64,000 nucleotides of DNA from Cristatella mucedo (lineage: Eukaryota; Bryozoa; Phylactolaemata; Cristatellidae). A model generated the notes under the pieces. It saw only the letters and a program-made list of their open reading frames with translations. It was not told the origin of the DNA and ran no database searches. Positions 51,739 through 60,992 of this stretch are shown piece after piece. The translations under genes and the position numbers were made by a program. The stretch is from positions 8,695,001 to 8,759,000 of the forward strand of contig WPIO01000007.1 in NCBI GenBank assembly GCA_009760855.2, given 5' to 3'. The stretch's first letter is position 1. Each line of letters starts with the position of its first letter.

Positions 51739-51816
51739 ATGGGTGATGTTTCAGCGCTGGTGGCCGATGCTCTTGCGAAAAATTACGTAGAGGTCACAAA
51801 TCAGCCACTGGCACAG
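51739..51816 (+). CDS. Candidate first coding exon, unidentified
   Basis: ATG begins a 26-codon segment, MGDVSALVADALAKNYVEVT followed by NQPLAQ, that ends in CAG with the donor GTATCT. It looks like real amphipathic protein sequence, and the ETS motif just upstream fits a TATA-less promoter. The start of BolA-family proteins (helix, then VEVxD) is faintly similar, but the lengths do not fit well, so I do not assign it. No matching second exon was found before the LINE tail at 52083. Continued reading past the donor also stays open for 69 codons without a domain. Confidence 0.3.
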
Positions 51817-52082
51817 GTATCTGTGACATATTTCGTTTTTTTCCATGGTTTAATGCTGCTGATCAGAGTGTTCACAATGATACTGTCAGTGACAACGGCG
51901 GGTTGGATGAGCCAGGGGCGGGGCTGCCGGTCTACACCGACGGCTGGGGTAGGGAATAAACGGGCGACTGCCGATGGCGCACGTCGTGCGCTAATGTATG
52001 CGTGCACGCGTGGGCCGCATGCTTGAACGATCAAGAGCATGTTTATACAAATGCTGTTCTGGCTAGAGGAACTATTCCGTAG

Positions 52083-52167
52083 CTCCACTTTTCGTCTCGA
52101 TGTAAAGCGCCTAGAAAGAGATTGAGTTCTCTGAGGGCGCTTTATCAAGTGAGTTATTATTATTATG
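52083..52167 (+). repeat. LINE-A 3' tail, near consensus
   Basis: GATGTAAAGCGCCTAGAAAG, AGATTGAGTTCTCTGAGGGC and GCTTTATCAAGTGAGTTATT: almost consensus, hence probably young. Confidence 0.85.
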
Positions 52168-52568
52168 CAAAAATCTACGAGGAAAGCTGTAATTGACGTG
52201 TCCCGAACCACTCCATCCTCATGTGTGCTGCGCGTCTGCTTACCCACATTAACTTATCCAGTAACTACTCATCTGTCGCTGCTGCACAAATTAACTCTCT
52301 GTCCGCTAATGGAGGAAGCATTCTGCGGTGCACTTACAATACGGGGGAGGGGCGCCTGCTTCTCGCTGGTTGTATGGCCCAATGTACTTAACAGCAGAAA
52401 TTTACATGCAGTAGAGGAACCTTGAATCGTGATTTAGTGCCTGGTGTTTGTAATGGCCCATCTGAAACTAACTACCACAACCTCGAGCTAGCCATTATAG
52501 GAATAGTCTGACCAAAACGTTCCTCACGTTTCTGAATTACTCTCCATATATCTCAGGGGCTATCCCTT
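52168..52568. other. No gene recognised
   Basis: A plus frame 52165-52425 begins in the LINE tail and has no known motif. Confidence 0.4.
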
Positions 52569-54099
52569 AACAATAACAATATGTTTGCATAGCGCCCTCA
52601 GAGAGCTCAATATATTTCTATGCGCTTTACATATGTCATAATGTAAGCTTGATCAAATGGTTAGTGGTAGCATGCAAAGTGTCAACAAGCATAACGTGGT
52701 TAGAGGTAATAGGCACTGTGTCAGCAAGCAAATATGGTTAGTGGTAACATGCAAAGGGTCAGCACGCATAAGTACACAAAGGAAAGTCAACAGGACCAGG
52801 AAAATGCTTTGAGAAATATGTGCTTTTTTAGCTTCTTTTTAAAAGTAGTTAAGTTGGGGGTGTCTTGACGTCAATTTGGATTAAGCTTTAGGGTTTAGGA
52901 GCTGATGAACTAAAGGTGCGATCTTCAAGGATTTGATATGGTTTGCAGGCATAGCTAAATATTTGAGTTGGAAAAGCAGGTGGTACAATCGCTAGCCTGG
53001 TGCAGGAGTATTTTTGATACATAGGCTGGAGCAAGAGAATAAAGGTAAATAAAAGTGAATATTAGCAACTCGAAGTTGATAAGTTGCTTGATTGAGAGCC
53101 AAGGCAAATCCGTAAGGAGTGGCTTGATTTGGCAACTTCGACACTCACGACAGGCAAGCGTAACTGTGAAATTGTATACCAACTATAAGTGCCTGGCTGC
53201 ACATGCCGGTAGACCTGAAAGCAGTGAGCTACCGAAGTCAAAACGGGATGTCACGAATGCATGGACCAATTTGAATGATTTGGATCCTTGTCTAAGCAGG
53301 CCAGAATTTTAGCAATATTAGGAAGCTGAAAGTAGGCAGACTTTACTATAGAGCTGATGTGGTTGTCTAGTGAAAGGTCACTTTGGAATAGAACACTGAG
53401 ATTTCGTGCAGATGCTATAGGAGCTGGCTGAGCCGACTTTGAATGCTAAACTTTCCGATTCCTGAGTCACACTTGGCTTTTACATAGATAACACGCGGGT
53501 TTTTAATCGTCGTTCAATTTGAAAATGTTTGCTGCCACCCATGTGCAGATGGCAGCAATACGTGCAATAGTTGAGTTCAAAGAGTTTGAAGTGCTGAAGG
53601 GCTAGGAGGGATCAAGGCATATGCAAATCTGAGTCATCTGCATAGAAGTAAAAGCCTAGATTGTGCCTGGCGATCACATCGGCCAGAAAAAGAGTATAAA
53701 TTGTGAAAACAATCAGACCAAACAAAGAGCCCTGAAGTACCCCATACTTTAGTGGGTCCTTGGATAATCTTTCCCCACTTACATCAATTCTCTGGAGTCT
53801 CCCACTGACATAGGACCTAAAACATTGCAGCACGGTGTCAGTGATGCTCAGGTGAGATGAGAGGCACTCGAGAAGAACTTGGTGATTGATAGTATATTAT
53901 GCTGTCAAACAATCAAGTAAAAGAAGCAGAGATATTTACCTATGTCTGCATTCCTGAGAAGGTCATGATACACCCAAAGCAATGCTGACTCAATGGAGTG
54001 ATGAGCTCTAAAACCAGAGTGGAACTTACTGGATAGTTTTGAATGTAAAATGCAAGTTTAGTTGGTCTGCCACAACTCGTTCAAGTATCTTGGATGGTA
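52569..54099 (-). mobile_element. LINE-A, longest copy, decayed
   Basis: Reads on minus from the RT N-terminal region (complement of CTGCCACAACTCGTTCAAGT) through motif A (diverged), VLQGSLFGLIVFTIY (motif B) and FYFYADDSDLH (motif C, 53833-53612). It ends with the thumb, the 3' UTR with three clear tandem units (52659-52775) and the tail at 52569-52640. About 1.5 kb with numerous frameshifts. Confidence 0.9.
52659..52775 (-). repeat. 38-40 bp tandem triplet in LINE-A 3' UTR
   Basis: Three successive units begin GGTTAGTGGTAGCATGC, GGTTAGAGGTAATAGGC and GGTTAGTGGTAACATGC (52659, 52698, 52736; 39, 38 and 40 bp). Each ends with GTCA(A/G)CA(A/C)GCA(T/A)A. The same units recur in the 3' UTR of other copies. 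Confidence 0.8.
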
Positions 54100-55425
54100 A
54101 CAACAACAATAACAATAATAATAATAATAAGAATAATACTACTTTGATAAAGCACCCTCAGAAAACTCAATCTCTTTCTAGGCGCTTTACATTTGCTGCA
54201 CAGGAAGCACAACCGAGTGGTTAGTGGTAGCCCTTTCAAGAAACAGCAAGAATGACATTGCTAGGGGGACATGCACAGGGTCAGGAGGCAAGTGCAGCAT
54301 GCACAGTGTCAGCACGAATATGTGCACAAAGGACGAATCACCAGGACCCGCGAAATGCTGTAATAAAAAAATGCGTGTTTAGCTTTTTTAAATGTAATTC
54401 ATTTGTATAGCGCCCAGAGAGAACCTCATCTCTATTCAGGCGCATTCGTGCTTCACATGTGCCACAGGGCTCGATCCCACGAGCCAGGCCGGATCTTGGT
54501 CGGGGCGAGCATCTTAACCAAACCAAATGTCGTCAAGCCAGGGGATGTCGTAACGCTAGTCGTGAGTGAGTTCCAGGCTTTGGGAGAACAAAAACTAAAG
54601 GCACTGTCTCCAAAGGACTTAGTATAAGATGCTGGTAAGCGATTCGATTCAGAAGAGTGGGTGTTGCGATACTGCCTGGTGGTGGAGTAGATCTGATAGG
54701 TAGGCTGGAGCCAAAGAATAAAGGGACCTAAAAGTGAGTGACAGCACTTTGAAGTCGATGAGCTGCTTGACAGGAAGTTAGTGCAGGTCGGCGAGAAGTG
54801 GTGTGATTTTGAAACTGCAACGCTCACGACAGACAAGCCTAGCCGGAGTTTTTTTTACCAACTGTAAGCATCTAATAGCACAGGCCGGTAGGTCAGCAGG
54901 CAGTGAGTCAGAAGTCGAGACGTCAAATATGTGTGGGCCAATTTAAATGTGGTATCCCTGTCTATGCACGCCCAAGTTTCAGCAATGTTATGTAGCTGAA
55001 AGTAGGCAGACTTGACCGTGGAACTGAATTGGTCGTCTAATGAAAAGTCACTTTGAAACAGGACTCCTAGATTTCGAGCATATTCAACAGGATAGAAGTT
55101 GGCAGAGCCTATTTTGAGCGTTAGTTTTCCCATTTCCGAGTCACACTTGGTTTGCCCATAACTAGTATGTTGTTTTGATCATCATTCACTTTAAGAAAGT
55201 TTGCTGCCATCCATGTGAGGGTGTCATAATTAAATGCAGCAAGAGAGTAGAGAGAATTCGACATGCTCGAGGGCTGGGAGAGATCAAAGCAAAGGTGCAA
55301 CTGAGTGTCATCCGCATAGAATTGAAAGCCTAGATTGTGCTTGGTGATTACATCGGCTAGACGGAGAGTATAGACAGTGAAGAGATGGGATCGAGCACAG
55401 AGCTCTGAAGTATTCTACTTCCTCG
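54100..55425 (-). mobile_element. LINE-A copy in tandem, with nested SINE-1
   Basis: Tail AACAACAATAACAATAATAA, then AAAGCACCCTCAGAAAACTC at left, abutting the 5' end of the previous copy. It reads on minus through the post-YADD region (VEYARNLGVLFQSDFSLDDQ; 55133-54855) and TNFLSSSSSTSK-type shifted codons. A SINE-1 at 54396-54524 splits the ORF end. Ends at about 55425 near the motif-B/C region. Confidence 0.85.
54396..54524 (-). repeat. SINE-1 inserted in LINE-A, with target duplication
   Basis: The plus strand begins AATTCATTTGTATAGCGCCC (tail), then GAACCTCATCTCTATTCAGG, TTCACATGTGCCACAGGGCT, CGATCCCACGAGCCAGGCCG, GATCTTGGTCGGGGCGAGCA and TCTTAACCAAACC (head). AAATGT flanks it at 54390-54395 and 54525-54530, and LINE-A is contiguous across the junction (TTTTTAAATGT/CGTCAAGCCAGGGGATGTCG). 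Confidence 0.88.
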
Positions 55426-55435
55426 GATACCATCA

Positions 55436-55533
55436 ATCATTTGGTAATTATTTCTTTACAGCATCTGTAAATTGCCTTGAAAGATATCAGTTCTCAGAGC
55501 GAGCTATGAAAATATATTACTATTATTATTAAG
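55436..55533 (+). repeat. LINE-A 3' tail, diverged
   Basis: TTTCTTTACAGCATCTGTAA, ATTGCCTTGAAAGATATCAG and TTCTCAGAGCGAGCTATGAA, then ATATATTACTATTATTATT. Confidence 0.65.
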
Positions 55534-55607
55534 TGTATAGTTTGATGGTCATTCTTGTTCCTCCGTTTTGTCTCTCTTTATTTGACGAAATCGATGCTAC
55601 CAATAGT

Positions 55608-55750
55608 GCCGAGCTGGTTTGGTCCAGCGGTTAAGGTGCTCGCCCCGACCAAGGTCTGGCTGAGGTCGTGGGCTTGAGCCCCGAGGCATAAGTGAAGCGC
55701 CTGAATTGAGATTAAGTACTCTTATGGCGCTATACAAATGAGTTATATTT
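55608..55750 (+). repeat. SINE-1, full-length reference copy
   Basis: GCCGAGCTGGTTTGGTCCAG, CGGTTAAGGTGCTCGCCCCG, ACCAAGGTCTGGCTGAGGTC, GTGGGCTTGAGCCCCGAGGC, ATAAGTGAAGCGCCTGAATT, GAGATTAAGTACTCTTATGG and CGCTATACAAATGAGTTATA. TGGTCCAGCGG fits the Pol III A-box TRGYNNARNGG. GGGCTTGAGCCC stands where the B-box should be. The last 60 bp mirror the LINE 3' tail, the usual design by which a SINE borrows a LINE's reverse transcriptase. Confidence 0.88.
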
Positions 55751-55960
55751 AGTGAAAGCGAGAAGTGCTATCCACCTCAGCGAAAAGCATTATTCCGTAA
55801 GGAAAGCCTACGTAAGAGCAGCCAAGATGACACGAATCGTGCAACTTTTGTCCTAAGCAAACGGCGAAAGCGTAAGACAGTAGGGTGAAAGATTTTACCG
55901 AAGTCAAGAGAAAGAGGAGGGAGTTGGGATGAGAGGAAGTGGGAGAATGAGAGAGGAAGC

Positions 55961-56017
<57 letters not shown>

Positions 56018-56373
56018 AGAGGGATTGAGAGCTCGAGCGAGGGTGAGCTAACATTTGCTGTGCAGAAGTTCCCGGATTCCGTGCAATCCCTACCCGGAGC
56101 GTTGGAGACCCTTCCTTACTGAGTCCACAAGCTGTAACAGGAGGGTACGACCGTAGAGGTCCTTCGGAAGGTTCCATCACACATCTTCTTTCTAATTCAC
56201 TCGATGTGATTTACTATATGTCAAGCGAGAACCGCTGCTACGCTCGGCCATTCCGAATGTGTCTACAATCGGCGATAAAGTTCCTTGGCTGGGCAACGAC
56301 ATTCTTGGCAATTGCATACTCCCTTATTATTCGGTGATCTCCTTGAACATTTTACAAGCTTCTCATTACTTAC
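55751..56373. other. No gene recognised; (GA)n inside
   Basis: A (GA)n tract occupies 55972-56022. Minus-strand frame 56180-55749 reads through it and is not a credible gene. Confidence 0.4.
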
Positions 56374-56517
56374 CGGAGAAAGAACTTTCGCAAATGATCT
56401 TCTGTTCGGCATAGCCGTTTGCTCTTGCAACGGTACATTGTCGGCTGAGGAGTGGTGAGCCAAAATGCTACCTCTTCGACGGCTTGGACGCGACATCTTT
56501 GCAAGAGCTCGCTTCAT
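56374..56517 (-). CDS. Candidate first coding exon, minus strand
   Basis: ATG (56517) opens 48 codons, MKRALAKMSRPSRRRGSILA then HHSSADNVPLQEQ, MPNRRSFAKVLSP, ending in CCG followed by the strong donor GTAAGT. It is basic and Ser/Arg-rich. The order of an RRR-S-IL motif and then an RRSF motif faintly recalls the PP1-docking N-terminus of KNL1 (SILK and RVSF), but both motifs are imperfect, so I give no name. It overlaps a plus-strand exon candidate (56465-56521), and both cannot easily be real. Confidence 0.28.
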
Positions 56518-56521
56518 TGAG
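56465..56521 (+). CDS. Possible first exon of WDR88-like gene
   Basis: ATG in a CCAAAATGC context opens 19 codons, MLPLRRLGRDIFARARFIE, ending GAG with donor GTATGC, phase 0. A compatible next exon starts at 56701 or 56704. No similarity to a known WDR88 start could be shown. Confidence 0.25.
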
Positions 56522-56703
56522 GTATGCTACTGGCAGTAACGTGTATACACCAGGCAGTCTGTTTATGCAAACTACCCCACCGGAATGCCGCTTTGGATTT
56601 GCTTTATGCTTCTTTACAATAGGCCATTGCTAGACAAGTGTAGGCGATTATCCTTACAATCAGTGTGGCGGAATTGAAACATTGCGCCGGAGCGGTCTAG
56701 CAG

Positions 56704-56859
56704 TCTTGCTGCCACTGGCCTGCGGTGCAAAGGGCTGGGCTGCCAGCGGTGATAGAGCAAGGCATCATGTTCCAAGACGAGATTCCCGTGGTTATCGACA
56801 ACACGCCTCCTCATTTCCAGCTTGAGCTAGTCAATCAAGAAGGAGACGGACTTAAGCTC
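56704..56859 (+). CDS. Possible second exon of WDR88-like gene
   Basis: Open in the register that joins at phase 0 to the WD40 exon at 57097: AVIEQGIMFQDEIPVVI, PPHFQLELVNQEGDGLKL. Donors at 56788 (CCC/GTGGTT, weak) or 56860 (CTC/GTAAAT, better) both keep phase 0. The shorter version would put DEIP directly before VKIKTI, echoing an IP-F/V-K segment before the first WD repeat in WDR88. The acceptor side lacks a strong pyrimidine tract. Confidence 0.3.
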
Positions 56860-57096
56860 GTAAATAGAACAGCTTTCCGTTTTGTGCATCATGACTTGTC
56901 GCGGATAGCACGATTAACGAACGGAATACATTACCGTGCGCTTCAAAGTCAGGATTTCCCTACATGCTACACAGCTCCTGTTGCTGTGGGCTCGAAGGGC
57001 TCGAGCCGCTGCTTCGCGGAGCAGTCGGTAAGCTGTCGGTAAGCTCCGGGGCTTGAGCCCTGCGAGCCTTCAGCAGCTGAGCGTTTATTCGTCCAG

Positions 57097-57296
57097 GTCA
57101 AAATAAAGACCATTCGAGCGCACGACGACACTATCAACAGCGCCCTCTTTTTCTCTGACGACACTCGCATAGCGTCGTGCTCGGCGGATCGGAGCGTCAG
57201 GATATTCGACCCCCGAGACGGCACCGAGCTGGCACAGTATGCCGATTTGCACGGAGCGAACATTTCCCAGTTTTGTATCACCGCGGACAGTGGCAA
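57097..57296 (+). CDS. WDR88-like: WDR88-like gene, WD40 exon 1
   Basis: Acceptor TTTATTCGTCCAG at 57096, donor AA/GTGAGC at 57297; 200 nt, phase 0 in and 2 out. Encodes WD blade 1 (VKIKTIRAHDDTINSALFF, DDTRIASCSADRSVRIFDPR) and the start of blade 2 (HGANISQFCITADSG). Seen: the blade signature H-D...S-A-D-R-S-V-R-I-F-D. From memory of human WDR88 (PQWD), its first blade is equivalent (VDDTKLLSGSYDCTVKLWDP), then VVECSITGDSS. WD40 proteins form beta-propeller scaffolds; the cellular role of WDR88 is not established, so none is claimed. Confidence 0.85.
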
Positions 57297-57806
57297 GTGA
57301 GCATCGTGGTTGTTTCGGGCTCCCTCCACTACCCTGGGCTCGATCACCTAGCCTTGGAAGACTATTGTCGAATATTGTATAGGGACTGTCAAGCATGCTC
57401 TTTTGGGTGCCCTACGAATGCTATCTCGTCCACGCGGCCGGTTAGAGTGAGCACGAACGCCGCATGCGACGAATTGGCTTTTACCAAGTATCCATCACCA
57501 GCGGGCTACTGCTGTCGTTAATCAATCGGACCCAGAAAGGGTTGCTGCCATGCACAGCGGCGAGAGCCTCATTACCAGTGACCAGATCAGAATAGATTGA
57601 GGCGCACTACCCTTTTCCTATACCATCAAGTGTTTTCTAATTTAGTTTGTTCGAGCGCTAACAGTTCTTTATCAGTTGTTCTCGTCCTCCTCTTTCCTCC
57701 CACCTCCTTTGATGTTTTACCCTTTCTTTCACGGCCTTCGAGAAAAGGGATTGACGTTAGGAAAAATGCAAGAGTCACGATAGTGGCAACACGCTGTTTT
57801 TTTCAG
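57297..57806 (+). other. WDR88-like intron 1
   Basis: GTGAGC...TTTTTTTCAG, 510 bp, phase 2. Strong acceptor tract. No repeat element was recognised. Reading through from exon 1 gives a longer open frame to about 57521 that I regard as incidental. Confidence 0.75.
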
Positions 57807-57870
57807 ACTGCTAAGCTGTGGGTGGGACAAACAGCTGAAGCTTACAGACATTGAAACTGGCATGACACTC
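57807..57870 (+). CDS. WDR88-like: WDR88-like gene, WD40 exon 2
   Basis: A 64-nt exon between TTTTTTTCAG and GTAAGT, phase 2 in and 0 out. Too short to appear as an open frame of its own. Joined to exon 1 it completes blade 2: (GK)LLSCGWDKQLKLTDIETG then MTL. The SCGWDK...TDIETG pattern is the blade's strand c-d with the structural tryptophan/aspartate. The terminal W-D is T-D here, a mild deviation. In human WDR88 I recall AASYDKTVRAWDLETGKLLW at this place. Confidence 0.85.
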
Positions 57871-58228
57871 GTAAGTCTTCGGCACGCGAATGCGAAATCC
57901 ATGTTGCTCGGTTTCTGCTTCATCTCTCACTGGCCTCTTCCGGCATGAGAAGAGTCGGCATCTCGCTGACTTCCTACTGACAAAGATTAGGATGTAGTCC
58001 TGTTTTAATGAGTGCATCTTCATTTGGTATGAGTACCCATAGAAATTGAAAAATATTCGATTTCATCACCAGTACACAGCGGTGCTGTATTATAGCATGT
58101 TAGCGTATCGCCGAGCGCAAGCATGTTGCTATTCTGAACCGTAACGTCCTTCGGAAGTGCTGCCTCTCGCTCACATAGCAAAGCAAGCAGTTCCCACGCA
58201 TTGCCGCTTGTTGCTGCTATCTTGACAG
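57871..58228 (+). other. WDR88-like intron 2
   Basis: GTAAGT...CTATCTTGACAG, 358 bp, phase 0. No repeat element recognised. Confidence 0.75.
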
Positions 58229-58367
58229 TGGTCTAATGAGCATCGCGGGATCATAACTAGCTGCGCATTCTCGCATGATGGCAAGAAGATGGTGTCGGCC
58301 TCAGATCTCGATCGTACAATGACTATGTGGGATGCCAACACAGGGCAGCTTATCCACCAAGTCTCAG
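58229..58367 (+). CDS. WDR88-like: WDR88-like gene, WD40 exon 3
   Basis: A 139-nt exon, phase 0 in and 1 out (donor G/GTAAGG). Encodes the residues WSNEHRGIITSCAFSHDGKK, then MVSASDLDRTMTMWDANTGQ and LIHQVS: a complete blade 3. The strand-c segment has SASDLDRTMTMWD with one residue more than the usual S-x-D-x-T-V-x-x-WD. Human WDR88, as I recall it, has the same kind of expansion at this blade (SGFDVDHGICIMD), an unusual shared detail that supports orthology. It begins with Trp directly after Leu, as in the human LLW. Confidence 0.85.
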
Positions 58368-59051
58368 GTAAGGCTGGACATTCTAGGTGCCAAACTGTGG
58401 CAGTAATTCTTGCATACTAGCAGAATGCAAGAAACATTTCCGTAGTCAGACTGGCGTTGTTCTTTGCGTAGAGGTCAACAGCGGTTGGTTTTGCACAAGA
58501 GTTCTTCGAAAAAGAGCTGCAGCTGCTCTTAAGCCAATACAGAGGAGTGACATCCTGGCACACCAAATCGAGGAATAGATCAAATGGCTACCTTTTTGTT
58601 CTATCTTATCTTTTAATTTTCTATTTTAATTCCTTTTGCCTCTATCCATCTTAATTGCCGCCGCCGACCTTTCGTATAACTGCTGTTCCTCATATTGTCT
58701 CGTTTCGTCGTCCACTGTTTCCCATCAACAAGCTGCATGATTAGCAAGTGTTACTGTCCTACAAGGTCCTAACTATAGCGGTTGCTGCATAAAGCGATGA
58801 CAAATATCGTTACAATTAATCGTCAGCTTCAAAACAGTAAGAGGTAGCTCATAAGTTTATATTTGTAAATAGCAACAGTCATTATCACTACTCTAAAGAT
58901 CTGTAAGCATCATTTTATTTGTATGTCACTTGAACATATTTCCCACTTGTAGAGTTCTTTGCATTATTGAGTGGGCTTTTGAGCACTTTTTCCAGTGAAT
59001 TTCAGCCGCTTTACATACGCTGTCTTCATCAAATGAACTTGCATAATTTAG
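58368..59051 (+). other. WDR88-like intron 3
   Basis: GTAAGG...GCATAATTTAG, 684 bp, phase 1. AT-rich; no repeat recognised. A 63-codon frame at 58387-58578 lies wholly inside it and has no motif. Confidence 0.7.
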
Positions 59052-59178
59052 ATTTGCACAAAAGCACAATTACCCGTTGCCTCTTCGATGCTGGAGACTC
59101 TAGAGTCATTACGACGTCAATGGACAAGACAACTCGTTTCTGGGACAGCCGTTCTGGAATCAACACAATAACTCTCAA
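59052..59178 (+). CDS. WDR88-like: WDR88-like gene, WD40 exon 4
   Basis: A 127-nt exon, phase 1 in and 2 out. The joining codon is G/AT (Asp). It encodes blade 4: DLHKSTITRCLFDAGDSRVI then TTSMDKTTRFWDSRSGINTI. It parallels the human segment I recall (HHTRSITSCCFDPDSQRVAS then VSLDRCIKIWD), including the CxFDxxDSxRV core. No GT donor fits the phase. The sequence CTCAA/GCAAGT instead offers a GC donor that makes phase 2 and joins as AA/T (Asn). Confidence 0.82.
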
Positions 59179-60139
59179 GCAAGTACTTCTAATGCTCGAT
59201 TCTTCATTGGTGCTTGTTTGACTTCTTGAGACGCGGCTATACGATATAACGGCAAGAAGCGTCCACCTCATTAAGCTCAAGACTTCAGCTGCATTTGCCT
59301 TCAGCTCTGGCATCAACCTCTCACCGGACAAGGGTGGCATCTAATGTCCACGTGGATGGGTAGAGCCACATTTGGCTTAACTAGTGCGTGACTAAAGTCA
59401 CAATGACGTGGCTAAGTTGGATGTAGTCGTCCTGCTCCAGACGAGCCAGCTAGGCGTTGTCGGTAACGGTTTACAATGAGCAGCCTGCGATGCATTCTGT
59501 TATATAGAGCTGCATTGCTACCGATTTGCCCATCCTCTAGAATATTGAGATATTTTGATGCAATAAGGAAAACCTACAAACCTAAGACTCGCCACCAGGA
59601 ATCAGGCAACGTTTTACTTAATAAGCAGGCCCTACCAACGTGACAGCCTACGACTTGTTACAATATGGTTACCATTCATGCTATTCTTAGCTAGCTGATT
59701 GGTGTGCCAACAGCACTGACCCACACGACAAATGACAAAATGACTAAATTAGCAACGACATCGTAACTTCTTTCTTATATGTACCAACACCCAAGGATCA
59801 TACAGGCTAATGACCTGCTCACACAACCTGGGGCAAGTCCCAACACACTTGGCTAACGGCTCAATTGCAAACGTTCTATAGCACCACACATTGCAGCTTG
59901 TTGCGACTCGAGTTTTCGATCCTTATAAGATACTGTCAGTCATGCAAATACAATTGTAAATAACATTAAAGGTTCGGGGCACTGACATATAAAGCATTTG
60001 ATAGAATTATATAAGCAATAGTCAAAAGCTCAATGGAATATGAATTGCCACATGCAGACTGGATACTATACTATATTCTACTGCACTGTACCACTTCTGC
60101 ACATTGACCTCGTATCTCCTTTGGTGAGGCCCTGGTCTT

Positions 60140-60292
60140 AGCCCATGGGTATGGTGCTTCCACTTAACGACCCAAGGTCACGGGGTAGAGTCCTGAAGAA
60201 GGCAATCCTTTACTAACCACAGCCAGTGGGGGGATAATTGCTAAGGCTCTTCTGATGCTGTACAAACGAGGCTGTTGAAATCAGGCAAATAC
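60140..60292 (+). repeat. SINE-2 in intron 4
   Basis: TCTTAGCCCATGGGTATGGT, CCCAAGGTCACGGGGTAGAG, GCAATCCTTTACTAACCACA, GCTAAGGCTCTTCTGATGCT and ACAAACGAGGCTGTTGAAAT. Diverged, B-box mutated to GGGGTAGAGTCC. Confidence 0.7.
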
Positions 60293-60410
60293 TTGTGTCA
60301 CTTTATTCTAATCCGGCTATTAAAGCAATACTTTGAACTCTGGATTTTAGTCTCATGTCATCTCAAGTCCATTCGCTCTTTCTAATGTCTTTTCCTTGAG
60401 GTATGCAAGC

Positions 60411-60556
60411 GCCGAGCTGGTTTGGTTTAGCGGTTAATGTGCTCGCCCCGACCAAGGTCTGACTGAGGTCGTGGGCTCGAGCCCCGAGGCATATGTGAAG
60501 CGCCTGCAAAAAGATTAAGTTCTCTTGGGGCGCTATATAAATGAATTATATTTTTT
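60411..60556 (+). repeat. SINE-1 in intron 4, full length
   Basis: GCCGAGCTGGTTTGGTTTAG, CGGTTAATGTGCTCGCCCCG, ACCAAGGTCTGACTGAGGTC, GTGGGCTCGAGCCCCGAGGC, ATATGTGAAGCGCCTGCAAA, AAGATTAAGTTCTCTTGGGG and CGCTATATAAATGAATTATA. Nearly identical to the 55608 copy, hence young. Confidence 0.88.
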
Positions 60557-60917
60557 AAGGACTGTATTTGTGTGTCCTAATGCTTCTGTACATCCTAATG
60601 CGCTGATATTCAGTTAGCATCTCTTAATACCTGAGTGGTGACTTTCATTGGAATGCCTTGCAAATCACATCCCCAAACTAAGGAATCTCAGCATGTACCA
60701 CTAACTAGCAGTAGGTAGTTTGCATATACAGAATCGGTAAGCCTTGTGGGGCTGTAACTGAATCCCGATAATTTCTGACTTGACATTTTAAAGGAAGCCA
60801 AAGCCCACCAATTTCTCAGAAAATTTGCTCCGTTCATGTGAATTGTTCGCTATGGGCTTACGAAAGTTGAACTCATGCTTGTTATTATCACTCATCAGAC
60901 GAAATTATTCTTTTCCA

Positions 60918-60992
60918 GGATGTGTAATGTACCTAGAAAGAGACTTTGTTCTCTTAGGGAATTATGCAGTGTTTTATTATTACTATTATCTA
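60918..60992 (+). repeat. LINE-A 3' tail in intron 4
   Basis: AGGATGTGTAATGTACCTAG, AAAGAGACTTTGTTCTCTTA and GGGAATTATGCAGTGTTTTA, then TTATTACTATTATC. Diverged minimal tail. Confidence 0.6.

Noticed and set aside
52659-52775. CRISPR-like array of repeated units
   Set aside because: Units are direct tandem copies with no unique spacers, lie in a LINE 3' UTR and the genome is eukaryotic.
57177-57521. 114-codon frame as a gene
   Set aside because: It is in a different register from the WD40 reading and runs through the donor at 57297 into intron 1.
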